A stretch of DNA of 45,124 bases from Streptomyces griseoaurantiacus (GTDB lineage: Bacteria > Actinomycetota > Actinomycetes > Streptomycetales > Streptomycetaceae), in assembly GCA_014656015.1 (NCBI GenBank), contig BNBP01000057.1, forward strand, positions 1 through 45,124, written 5' to 3'. The notes beneath the pieces were generated by a model that saw nothing but the letters and a program-made list of their open reading frames with translations, was not told where the DNA came from and searched no databases. Both the position numbers and the translations under genes were made by a program. This document shows positions 1 through 9,389 of the stretch, in pieces. Position 1 is the stretch's first letter. Every line of letters starts with the position of its first letter.

Positions 1-358
1 CCACCTCGACCACCGCGTCCCGCGGGGCACGCAGCGCGGTGTGCAGGACGGCCCGGTTCTCGGTGGTGTTGATCCGCGCACCGCCGAACATCGCGTCCCG
101 CAACTCGAACACGCCGGTGGCGGTGGCCAGTTCCTGCAGCAGGGCCAGCGTCTCGTCGGTGACCAGGTGCTTGGAGTAGTCGATCAGCAGATCGCCGGCC
201 CGGACGCGGTAGCGCCGGGCGCGGTCCGGGTCCGTCTCGAACAGCTCGCGCAGACCGGGACGGGGTATTCCCTGGGCGCGGTGGTCCTCCAGGGCCGTCC
301 ACTCCGGGCGGCGGGTGAGCCACGGGTGACGGCCCGAGGGGGTGGTGGACTCAGACAC
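1..358 (-). CDS. pgi: Glucose-6-phosphate isomerase, N-terminal part (cut by window edge)
   Basis: Interconverts glucose 6-phosphate and fructose 6-phosphate in the cytoplasm. About 119 N-terminal residues are visible, reading from a GTG that overlaps the end of opcA. Recognisable isomerase landmarks are the early segment RRPEWTALEDHR, the stretch LFETDPDRARRYRVRAGDLL followed by IDYSKHLV, and MFGGARINTTENRAVLHTAL, which matches the conserved start of the Pgi sugar-phosphate fold. The GTG start overlaps the opcA stop, so translation is probably coupled and pgi is the fifth visible gene of the operon. The rest of the protein lies to the left of the window. I first suspected 6-phosphogluconolactonase from the neighbourhood, but the sequence is clearly isomerase. 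Confidence 0.9.
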   Translation of the reverse strand, partial: MSESTTPSGRHPWLTRRPEWTALEDHRAQGIPRPGLRELFETDPDRARRYRVRAGDLLIDYSKHLVTDETLALLQELATATGVFELRDAMFGGARINTTENRAVLHTALRAPRDAVVEV

Positions 359-1292
359 GGGCCGAGGCCTCCTCGGTGGAGGCATCGGCGCCGCGCAGCG
401 CCACCTCGTACATCTCGTCCGCGTCCAGCCGCCGCAGTTCCTCGGCGATCAGCTCGGACAGCGGGCGCACCTTCAGCGCGAGGGAGCGCGGGGGCTGCCC
501 GGGCAGGGTGAGCGTGGCCAGCGGGCCGTCCGGGCGGTCGAGGACGATCTCGCCCTTGTCGGTGCCCAGCCGCACGGTCGTCACCACCGGGCCGCCGCTC
601 ACCACCCGGTTCACGTCCACCTTCAGCCGGGCCTCCAGCCAGCGCGCCAGCAGCTCGGCGCTGGGGTTGTCCGCCTCGGCCTCCACCGCGGCCGAGGTGA
701 CCTCCGTGCGGGCCTGGTCCAGGGCGGCGGCCAGCATGGAACGCCACAGGGTGAGCCGGGTCCAGGCCAGGTCGGTGTCGCCCGGCGCGTAGGAGTCGGC
801 CCTGGTACGCAGCACCTCCATGGGCGACTCGACGGCGTACAGATCGGTGATCCGGCGCTGCGCCAGCGCGCCCAGCGGGTCCTTCGCCGGGTTCCGGGGC
901 GCGTCCACCGGCCACCAGACGACGACGGGCGCGTCCGGGAGCAGCAGCGGCAGCACCACCGAGTCGGCATGGCCGGTGACCTCGCCGTACAGCCGCAGGA
1001 TCACCGTCTCGCCGGTGCCCGCCTCGGAGCCGACCCGCACCTCGGCGTCGAGCCGGGAGGCGGTGCGGTCCCGCAGGGTCCGGGCGTGCCGCTTGATGAC
1101 GACCAGGGTCCGGGAGGGATGCTCGTGCGAGGCCTCCTCGGCCGCCTTCAGCGCGTCGTAGGCGTTCTCCTCGTCCGTGACGATCACCATCGTCAGGACC
1201 ATGCCCACGGCGGGGGTGCCGATGGCGCGGCGGCCCCGCACCAACGCCTTGTTGATCTTGCTTGCCGTGGTGTCGGTCAGGTCGATCTTCAT
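351..1292 (-). CDS. opcA: Glucose-6-phosphate dehydrogenase assembly protein OpcA
   Basis: 313 residues, the usual OpcA length. OpcA is the actinobacterial and cyanobacterial partner of glucose-6-phosphate dehydrogenase, affecting its assembly or activity. The protein opens MKIDLTDTTASKINKALV and contains the typical segments VGMVLTMVIVTDEENAY, VVLPLLLPDAPVVVWWP and LAWTRLTLWRSMLAAALD. The ATG shares four bases (ATGA) with the zwf stop, so the two partners should be made together by coupled translation. The stop overlaps the pgi start. Nothing in the reading frame looks damaged. Confidence 0.95.
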   Translation of the reverse strand: MKIDLTDTTASKINKALVRGRRAIGTPAVGMVLTMVIVTDEENAYDALKAAEEASHEHPSRTLVVIKRHARTLRDRTASRLDAEVRVGSEAGTGETVILRLYGEVTGHADSVVLPLLLPDAPVVVWWPVDAPRNPAKDPLGALAQRRITDLYAVESPMEVLRTRADSYAPGDTDLAWTRLTLWRSMLAAALDQARTEVTSAAVEAEADNPSAELLARWLEARLKVDVNRVVSGGPVVTTVRLGTDKGEIVLDRPDGPLATLTLPGQPPRSLALKVRPLSELIAEELRRLDADEMYEVALRGADASTEEASARV

Positions 1293-3079
1293 GGCCTGCG
1301 CCAGCTCCGTCCGTCTCGTGCGAGCATCTCGTCGGCTTCCTCCGGGCCCCAGCTGCCCGAGGCGTACTGCGCGGGCGTGCCGTGCGCGTCCCAGTACCCC
1401 TCGATCGGGTCGAGGATCTTCCAGGACTCTTCCACTTCCTGGTGCCGCGGGAACAGGTTGGCGTCGCCGAGCAGCACGTCGAGGATCAGCCGCTCGTACG
1501 CCTCGGGGCTCGACTCGGTGAAGGACTCGCCGTAGGCGAAGTCCATCGTCACGTCCCGGATCTCCATCGAGGTGCCCGGCACCTTGGAGCCGAAGCGCAC
1601 GGTCATGCCCTCGTCCGGCTGGACCCGGAACACGATCGCGTTCTGCCCCAGCTCCTCCGTGGCCGTCGAGTCGAAGGGGGAGTGCGGGGCCCGCTGGAGC
1701 ACCACCGCGATCTCGGTGACCCGGCGGCCCAGCCGCTTGCCGGTGCGCAGATAGAACGGCACGCCCGCCCAGCGGCGGTTGTCGATCTCCAGCTTGATCG
1801 CGGCGAAGGTGTCGGTCTTCGACTTCGGGTCGATCCCGTCCTCCTCCAGATAGCCGCGCACCCGCTCGCCGCCCTGCCAGCCGGCCTCGTACTGGCCGCG
1901 CACGGTGTGCGCGCCCAGGTCCTCGGGCAGCCGGACGGCCTTGAGCACCTTGAGCTTCTCGGTCAGCAGCGACTCGGCGTCGAAGGCGGCCGGTTCCTCC
2001 ATCGCGGTGAGCGCGAGGAGTTGCAGCAGGTGGTTCTGGATGACGTCGCGCGCCGAGCCGATGCCGTCGTAGTAGCCGGCCCGGCCGCCGATGCCGATGT
2101 CCTCGGCCATCGTGATCTGCACATGGTCCACGAAGGACCGGTTCCAGATCGGCTCGTACATCTGGTTGGCGAAGCGCAGCGCCAGGATGTTCTGGACGGT
2201 CTCCTTGCCCAGGTAGTGGTCGATCCGGAACACCTGTTCCGGGGTGAACACCTCGTGCACGATCGTGTTGAGCTCCCGCGCGCTCGCCAGGTCGCGGCCG
2301 AAGGGCTTCTCGATCACCGCGCGCCGCCAGGAGCCCCGGGGCGGGTCCGCGAGCCCGTGCTTCTTGAGCTGCTGGACGACCTTGGGGAAGAACCTCGGCG
2401 GCACCGAGAGGTAGAAGGCGTAGTTGCCGCACGTGCCGCGCGAGGTGTCCAGCTCGTCGACGGCCGCGCGGAGCTGCTTGAACGCCGTGTCGTCGTCGAA
2501 GTCGCCGGGGATGAAGCGCATGCCCTCGGAGAGCTGCTGCCAGACCTCCTCCCGGAACGGCGTACGGGCGTGCTCGCGCACCGCGTCGTGCACCACCTGC
2601 GCGAAGTCCTGGTCCTCCCAGTCCCGGCGGGCGAACCCGACGAGCGAGAAGCCCGGCGGCAGCAGACCCCGGTTGGCCAGGTCGTACACCGCCGGCATCA
2701 GCTTGCGGCGGGACAGGTCACCGGTGACACCGAAGATCACCAGGCCGGAGGGTCCCGCGATGCGGGGCAGCCGGCGGTCCCGGGGGTCACGCAGTTCGTT
2801 GTCCCAGTCGCCGAGCAGGTCCTCGGGGGTGGCGCAGGCGCTTACGGCGTCCTGAGCGGCTCGGGAGTTCTGGGTGGCTCGGCCGTTCCGGGGCTCCTGG
2901 GATTTCTGGGATTCCTGGGGTTCCGGGGACTTCCGGGACCCTTGGGGCGCCTTTTCGGGTGCCTGGGCCGTCTTGGTCCCGGCAGCCTTCGACCTGGCCC
3001 CGGCCGCCCCGGCGGCCTTGCTCCTCGTGCCCCTGGCCGCGCGCTTGGTGGCCTTGGCGGCCGTGTCGTCCTCGCTCAT
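1289..3079 (-). CDS. zwf: Glucose-6-phosphate 1-dehydrogenase with a long low-complexity N-terminal extension
   Basis: Oxidises glucose 6-phosphate to 6-phosphogluconolactone with NADP+, the entry step of the oxidative pentose phosphate pathway. The nucleotide-binding motif GVTGDLSRRKLMP is at about residues 118-130 and the active-site motif RIDHYLGKE follows in the middle of the protein; the end DEMLARDGRSWRRP is typical. The catalytic part starts near residue 97, so the 596-residue product carries about 90 extra residues rich in Lys, Ala, Ser, Glu and Gln. The start is supported by a strong AAGGAGGTG ribosome site eight bases upstream and by a TGATG overlap with the tal stop, so the extension appears real. 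An internal GTG near residue 79 would give a normal-length enzyme but lacks comparable support. Confidence 0.95.
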   Translation of the reverse strand: MSEDDTAAKATKRAARGTRSKAAGAAGARSKAAGTKTAQAPEKAPQGSRKSPEPQESQKSQEPRNGRATQNSRAAQDAVSACATPEDLLGDWDNELRDPRDRRLPRIAGPSGLVIFGVTGDLSRRKLMPAVYDLANRGLLPPGFSLVGFARRDWEDQDFAQVVHDAVREHARTPFREEVWQQLSEGMRFIPGDFDDDTAFKQLRAAVDELDTSRGTCGNYAFYLSVPPRFFPKVVQQLKKHGLADPPRGSWRRAVIEKPFGRDLASARELNTIVHEVFTPEQVFRIDHYLGKETVQNILALRFANQMYEPIWNRSFVDHVQITMAEDIGIGGRAGYYDGIGSARDVIQNHLLQLLALTAMEEPAAFDAESLLTEKLKVLKAVRLPEDLGAHTVRGQYEAGWQGGERVRGYLEEDGIDPKSKTDTFAAIKLEIDNRRWAGVPFYLRTGKRLGRRVTEIAVVLQRAPHSPFDSTATEELGQNAIVFRVQPDEGMTVRFGSKVPGTSMEIRDVTMDFAYGESFTESSPEAYERLILDVLLGDANLFPRHQEVEESWKILDPIEGYWDAHGTPAQYASGSWGPEEADEMLARDGRSWRRP

Positions 3080-4257
3080 CAGGCGTGCACCTCCTTGCCC
3101 TCGTCACCGTCGTCCTCGGAGCCGTCCCGGGCGCTCAGCGAGGCCGAGACCGCGTCCAGCAGTTCCTGCCAGGCGGCCTCGAACTTCGCCACGCCCTCGT
3201 TCTCCAGCAGCCCGACCACCTCGTCGTAGGAGATGCCCAGCCGTGCCACCGCGTCGAGGTCGGCCCGGGCCTGCGCGTACCCAGCGGTGACCGTGTCACC
3301 CCGCACGTCGCCGTGCTCGGCGGTGGCGTCCAGGGTGGCCTCCGGCATGGTGTTGACCGTGCCGGGCGCGACCAGTTCGTCCACGTACAGGGTGTCCTTG
3401 TAGGCGGGGTCCTTCACCCCGGTGGAGGCCCACAGCGGACGCTGACGGTTGGCTCCGGCGCGTTCCAGGGCCGCCCAGCGCTCCGTGCCGAACACCTCCT
3501 CGTACGCCTGGTAGGCGAGGCGCGCGTTGGCCAGCGCCGCCCGGCCGCGCAGGCCGGCGGCCTCCTCGGTGCCCAGCGCGGTCAGCCGCTTGTCGATCTC
3601 GGCGTCCACGCGGGAGACGAAGAACGAGGCCACCGAGTGGATGCCGGACAGCTCCGCACCCCGTTCCCGGGCCTGCTCCAGACCGGTGAGGTAGGCGTCC
3701 ATCACCTGGCGGTAGCGGTCCAGGGAGAAGATCAGCGTCACGTTCACGCTGATGCCCCGGGCGGTCACCTCGGTGATCGCGGGCAGCCCGGCCTCGGTGG
3801 CCGGGATCTTGATCATCACGTTGGGCCGGTCCACCAGCCAGGCGAGCTGCACGGCCTCGGCGACAGTGGCCCGCGTGTCGTGCGCGAGCCGGGGGTCCAC
3901 CTCGAGGGACACCCGCCCGTCCCGGCCCCCGGTCGCCTCGTACACCGGGCGCAGCACGTCGGCGGCGGCCCGCACGTCCGCGCTGGTCATCATCCGGACG
4001 GCCTCGTCGACCGACACCCCGCGCACGGCGAGATCGGCGAGCTGCTCCTCGTAGCCCTCGCCCGAGCCGATGGCGGCACGGAAGATGGACGGGTTGGTGG
4101 TGACGCCGACGACGTGCTTCCCGGCGATCAGCCCGGCCAGGTTCCCGGAGGTGATCCGGCGGCGGGACAGGTCGTCCAGCCACACGGAGACACCCTCCTT
4201 CGACAGCAGCGCGAGCGGCTCGGCGGAGCGGGCGGCGGACGTTCCTTCGGTGGTCAC
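3079..4257 (-). CDS. tal: Transaldolase
   Basis: Transfers dihydroxyacetone units between sugar phosphates in the non-oxidative pentose phosphate pathway. The 392-residue protein has the family motifs GVTTNPSIF (residues 51-59) and VMIKIPATEAG, where Lys150 is the expected Schiff-base lysine, followed by ISVNVTLIFSLDRY. It is slightly longer than the roughly 370-380 residues usual in this group because of a short N-terminal leader. The GTG start is chosen because AAGGAGA lies about ten bases upstream; no better start is nearby. It sits 83 bases downstream of transketolase and its TGA overlaps the zwf ATG by one base. Confidence 0.94.
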   Translation of the reverse strand: MTTEGTSAARSAEPLALLSKEGVSVWLDDLSRRRITSGNLAGLIAGKHVVGVTTNPSIFRAAIGSGEGYEEQLADLAVRGVSVDEAVRMMTSADVRAAADVLRPVYEATGGRDGRVSLEVDPRLAHDTRATVAEAVQLAWLVDRPNVMIKIPATEAGLPAITEVTARGISVNVTLIFSLDRYRQVMDAYLTGLEQARERGAELSGIHSVASFFVSRVDAEIDKRLTALGTEEAAGLRGRAALANARLAYQAYEEVFGTERWAALERAGANRQRPLWASTGVKDPAYKDTLYVDELVAPGTVNTMPEATLDATAEHGDVRGDTVTAGYAQARADLDAVARLGISYDEVVGLLENEGVAKFEAAWQELLDAVSASLSARDGSEDDGDEGKEVHA

Positions 4258-4340
4258 AGTGGTCTTCTCTCCTTGACGGTGCGGCGGGTGGTGCGGCGGA
4301 TGGTGGGGCGGGCGGGAGCCGGCGGAAGGGGCCGGGCGGC

Positions 4341-6363
<2,023 letters not shown>

Positions 6364-6410
6364 CTTCAAGAAGTCCTCACATCAGGGGGAAAGACCGTCC
6401 AACGCGTTCA

Positions 6411-6430
6411 AAACTAAAAGTCTGACTTTT
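6411..6430 (-). promoter_or_regulatory. Perfect 15-base palindrome and candidate -10 element before tkt
   Basis: AAAAGTC-T-GACTTTT (6416-6430) is a perfect inverted repeat in an AT-rich island, about 53 bases upstream of the tkt start and about 76 upstream of the divergent AraC-type gene. On the tkt strand the adjoining TAGTTT (6411-6416) fits a TANNNT -10 hexamer, which would put the palindrome in the spacer; I see no good -35. It looks like an operator for the pentose phosphate operon. The binding protein is unknown. Confidence 0.55.
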
Positions 6431-6506
6431 GGCGGGCCAGGTCACGCTGTGCCACGCTTCGGTGAAAGTGGGACACGGCCCCGGTCGGCGGGCGCCGTGC
6501 GGGCGG

Positions 6507-7631
6507 ATGAACTCACACGAGACGGACATGGTGGACACGGGCACGGGTACCTACGCGGACGGGTTCCAGACCTCCGGGGGCGAGAGCGCGGCCCCGGCCC
6601 CGGCGGGTGACGGCTCTCCGTCGGAGCGCGCGGCGGAGGGGGAGGCCCCGTCTCCGAATGCGAATGCGGATGCGGGCGCGGGCCGGGGTACGGACGCGGG
6701 CTCGGGCACGGGTGCGGGCACGGGCACGGGCACGGGTTCAGGCACGGACGTGGGCGCGGGGGCGGGGGCGATCCAGACCTTCCCCTTCGACCCCCGCGCC
6801 AGCGTCAGCGGGGTCGGCATCCAGATCGGGCCCATGGGGGAGGGCGGACCGACCTGGCAGTCCCGGGCGGTCCCGGAGCGGGTGCACCGCGTCGACTTCC
6901 ACGTCGTCATGCTGTTCACCGGGGGGCCGGTGACCCACATGATCGACTTCGCCGACCACGAGGCCCGGGCCGGGGACGTGCTGTGGATCCGCCCCGGCCA
7001 GGTCCACCGCTTCCGGCCCGCGCACGCCTACCGGGGGACGGCGCTCACCATGCAGCCCGGGTTCCTGCCGCGGGCGATCGTCGAGGCGACGGGGCTCTAC
7101 CGCTACGACCTGCCCCCGCTGCTCCACCCCGACCCGGCCCAGCTCGCCGGACTGCGGCACTGCCTGGAGCAACTGGAGCGGGAGTACGTCGACACGGCCA
7201 CGCTCCCGCCCCACCTGCACACCGCCGTGCTGCGGCACACCCTCACCGCGTTCCTCTACCGCCTCGCCCACCTCGCGGCCGGCTCGGCGGGACGGCGGGC
7301 CGTGGAGGGGGCGGACAGCGCCTTCGAGAGGTTCCGGGAGGCCGTGGAACGGGACTTCGCGCGCAACCACAGCGTCAGCGCCTACGCCGACGCCCTCGGC
7401 TACTCCCGCCGCACCCTCGTGCGCGCGGTCCGCGCGGCCACGGGGGAGACGCCCAAGGGGTTCATCGACAAGCGGGTGGTGCTGGAGGCCAAGCGGCTGC
7501 TGGCCCACACGGACCTGCCGGTGGGCCGCGTCGGCGCCACCCTGGGCTTCCCCGACGCGGCCAACTTCTCGAAGTTCTTCCATCAGCGCACGGGGCTGAC
7601 ACCGGCGCTCTTCCGGGCGGGGATGGGCTGA
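6507..7631 (+). CDS. AraC-family transcriptional regulator with cupin sensor domain and Gly/Thr-rich N-terminus
   Basis: A predicted DNA-binding regulator. The middle of the protein (GIQIGPMGEGGPTWQSR to about FRPAHAYRG) resembles the AraC cupin ligand-binding domain. The C-terminal 100 residues hold two helix-turn-helix motifs: HSVSAYADALGYSRRTLVRA and the recognition segment VGRVGATLGFPDAANFSKFF followed by HQRTGLTPALFR, the classic AraC signature. The first roughly 95 residues are low-complexity Ala, Gly, Thr and Asp, encoded by an imperfect hexamer repeat. The start is uncertain: ATG at 6507 and ATG at 6528 are both in frame and both have weak ribosome sites. It is divergent from the pentose phosphate operon; whether it controls that operon or the downstream glucanase is not shown by the sequence. 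Confidence 0.85.
   Translation: MNSHETDMVDTGTGTYADGFQTSGGESAAPAPAGDGSPSERAAEGEAPSPNANADAGAGRGTDAGSGTGAGTGTGTGSGTDVGAGAGAIQTFPFDPRASVSGVGIQIGPMGEGGPTWQSRAVPERVHRVDFHVVMLFTGGPVTHMIDFADHEARAGDVLWIRPGQVHRFRPAHAYRGTALTMQPGFLPRAIVEATGLYRYDLPPLLHPDPAQLAGLRHCLEQLEREYVDTATLPPHLHTAVLRHTLTAFLYRLAHLAAGSAGRRAVEGADSAFERFREAVERDFARNHSVSAYADALGYSRRTLVRAVRAATGETPKGFIDKRVVLEAKRLLAHTDLPVGRVGATLGFPDAANFSKFFHQRTGLTPALFRAGMG
6671..6770 (+). repeat. Imperfect GGGCAC hexamer repeat inside the AraC-type gene
   Basis: A run of near-identical GGGCAC/GGGCGC/GGTACG units encodes an alternating Gly-Thr/Gly-Ala/Gly-Ser stretch. Such simple repeats can expand or contract in units of six bases without breaking the frame, so the linker length probably varies between strains. 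Confidence 0.7.
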
Positions 7632-7651
7632 CACCCGCTTCGGACGCGGAC

Positions 7652-7695
7652 AGGGGTGTGGCCGGCCGCGTTGCCACGCGACCGGCCACAGCCCT
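7652..7695 (+). terminator. Terminator-like hairpin after the AraC-type gene
   Basis: TGTGGCCGG (7657-7665) pairs with CCGGCCACA (7682-7690), with a smaller CGCG/CGCG stem inside the loop and partly paired flanks. It lies 25 bases after the regulator's stop and also beyond the end of the convergent glucanase gene, so it may serve both. No U-tract, as is common in Streptomyces. Confidence 0.6.
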
Positions 7696-7772
7696 GGAGC
7701 CGCCGGAAACCCGTGAGGGCCTCCGCGGAACCTCAGGGCCTCAAAGCCTCGAAGCCTCAGAACCTCTTGGCC

Positions 7773-9194
7773 TCAGTGACCGAACGTGAACCAGTTGACG
7801 TTGACGAAGTCGGACGGCTGGCCGCTGGTGAAGGTCAGGTAGACGTCGTGCGTCCCCGTCACCCCGCTGATGTTCGCCGGGATCGTCCTCCAGCTCTGCC
7901 AGCCGCCCGTGTTGGACAGGGCGAAACTGCCGATCGGTGCCGCGCTCCGGCTGTCCAGCCGTACCTCGACCAGGCCGCTCACCCCGGCGCCGGCGCCGCT
8001 CGCGACCCGCGCCTGGAACTGATGGGCGGCGCTGGAGCCGAACTTGACGCCCTTGTACAGCGCCCAGTCGCCGTTCGCGAGCGCGCCGATGTTCTGGCCG
8101 CCGCCGCTGTCGGAGGTGGACTCGGTGATCGTCCCGGACTGGCTGTCGAAGGACTCCGCCTGGATCGTGCCGTACGCGTCCCTGCTGCCGGTCGGCGGCG
8201 GGGTGGTGCCGCCGTCCCCGCCACCGGAGGTCGACAGCACCTGCACGTAGTCGACGGTCATCGGATGCCCGGGCTCGGTGCCGCCGTCGGGACCGCCGCC
8301 GAAGGCGCCCGGGAAGCCGCCGCCCATAGCGACGTTGAGGATGACGAAGTAGCCGTGGTTCGTGGCGTTCGCCCACGTCGTCGCGTCGACCTGATTGGCG
8401 CGCACGGTGTGGAAGTTGACCCCGTCGAGGTAGAACCGCACCTCCTCCGGGCTCGTCGACCTGTCCCACTCCATCGCGTAGGTGTGGAACCCGGCCTGAC
8501 ACGTGGAACCGGTGCAGGCGGTCGAACCGCCGATGCCGTTGGTCTCCTTGCACGGCCCGTCCGGGTTGACGCCGCAGTGCATCGTGGCCCAGTCGGTGTT
8601 GAGTCCCTGGACGTTCTCCATGATGTCCAGCTCGCCCACGGCCGGCCAGTTCTGGTAGTTGCCGCGGAAGGGCGCGCCCAGCAGCCAGAACGCCGGCCAG
8701 TAGCCCTTGGCCGCCGCACCCGTGACGTTGGGGAGCTGGATGCGGGCCTGCACCCGCAGCTTCCCGCCCGAGGGTGGCTGGAAGTCCGTGCGCCGGGTCT
8801 CGATGCGGCCGGAGGTCCAGCGTCCGGAGGAGTCCCGGCGCGGGGTGATCTGCAGGTTGCCGGCTCCGTCGAGCGCGACGTTGCTCGTGCTGTTGGTCAT
8901 CGTCTCGACCTCGCCGGTGCCCCAGTTGGAGGCGCCGCCGGGGTACGAAGTGCCCAGGTCGTACTGCCAGTTGTTGGTGTCGACCCCGGTGCCGGCGGCA
9001 CCGTTGAAGTCGTCGAGGAAGACCTGGGACCAGCCCGCCGGGGGAGTGGGCGCCGAGGCGCTGGCGGAGCCGGTGGTGGCGGTGGCCGCGGCGGCGGCCA
9101 GGCCCAGGGTGCCGACGATCGCGACGAGCACGCGCCGCAGGGGCATGCGTCTGCGGTGGTTCCGGCCGGTGCCGGAGGGGAGTGTCTCGGTCAT
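7773..9194 (-). CDS. Secreted GH16 endo-beta-1,3-glucanase with C-terminal CBM6
   Basis: Predicted extracellular hydrolase of beta-1,3-glucan (laminarin-like or fungal wall glucan). Residues 1-47 form a signal peptide with a basic start, a hydrophobic core (VLVAIVGTLGLAAAAATA) and an SASA cleavage region. The GH16 domain covers about residues 50-325; the catalytic motif GELDIMEN places nucleophile Glu188, Asp190 and acid/base Glu193. A Gly/Thr/Pro linker near 330-345 leads into a CBM6-type module (AYGTIQAESFDSQSGT to the end, NVNWFTFGH). The gene stands alone between the convergent AraC-type gene and secDF, with a CebR-like palindrome 57 bases upstream of the start. ATG at 9194 is used; an internal ATG at residue 17 would give a shorter signal peptide. 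Confidence 0.93.
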   Translation of the reverse strand: MTETLPSGTGRNHRRRMPLRRVLVAIVGTLGLAAAAATATTGSASASAPTPPAGWSQVFLDDFNGAAGTGVDTNNWQYDLGTSYPGGASNWGTGEVETMTNSTSNVALDGAGNLQITPRRDSSGRWTSGRIETRRTDFQPPSGGKLRVQARIQLPNVTGAAAKGYWPAFWLLGAPFRGNYQNWPAVGELDIMENVQGLNTDWATMHCGVNPDGPCKETNGIGGSTACTGSTCQAGFHTYAMEWDRSTSPEEVRFYLDGVNFHTVRANQVDATTWANATNHGYFVILNVAMGGGFPGAFGGGPDGGTEPGHPMTVDYVQVLSTSGGGDGGTTPPPTGSRDAYGTIQAESFDSQSGTITESTSDSGGGQNIGALANGDWALYKGVKFGSSAAHQFQARVASGAGAGVSGLVEVRLDSRSAAPIGSFALSNTGGWQSWRTIPANISGVTGTHDVYLTFTSGQPSDFVNVNWFTFGH

Positions 9195-9250
9195 CTGAGG
9201 TATGCCTCTTCACGTACGGGGAGTGGGGGTACGCGGGTGGTGCATGGGTA

Positions 9251-9277
9251 CTGAGAGCGCTCTCAGAGCGCGCGCTC
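9251..9277 (-). promoter_or_regulatory. CebR-like LacI-family operator plus adjoining palindrome before the GH16 gene
   Basis: CTGAGAGCGCTCTCAG (9251-9266) is a perfect 16-base palindrome built on AGCGCT, close in form to the CebR box (TGGGAGCGCTCCCA) known from Streptomyces cellulose utilisation. A second perfect palindrome, GAGCGCGCGCTC (9266-9277), abuts it. Both sit 57-83 bases upstream of the glucanase ATG, a normal place for a repressor site. The regulator is probably a LacI-family protein responding to a beta-glucooligosaccharide; it is not encoded beside this gene. Confidence 0.7.
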
Positions 9278-9356
9278 AATGTGCTCTCCGGCGCCCCGGC
9301 CGTCAAGAGGTAAAGCAGGGAAATCACTTTCCGTACCGGGGAGTTCAAAGGATGAA

Positions 9357-9383
9357 GAGGGCGGTGCGGGAGGCACCGCCCTC
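9357..9383 (-). terminator. Hairpin just downstream of secDF
   Basis: GAGGGCGGTGC (9357-9367) and GCACCGCCCTC (9373-9383) form a perfect 11-base stem with a five-base loop, six bases after the secDF stop. Confidence 0.75.
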
Positions 9384-9389
9384 ACCGGG

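Noticed and set aside
1..358. 6-phosphogluconolactonase as the gene after opcA
   Set aside because: Expected from some pentose phosphate operons, but the residues match glucose-6-phosphate isomerase.
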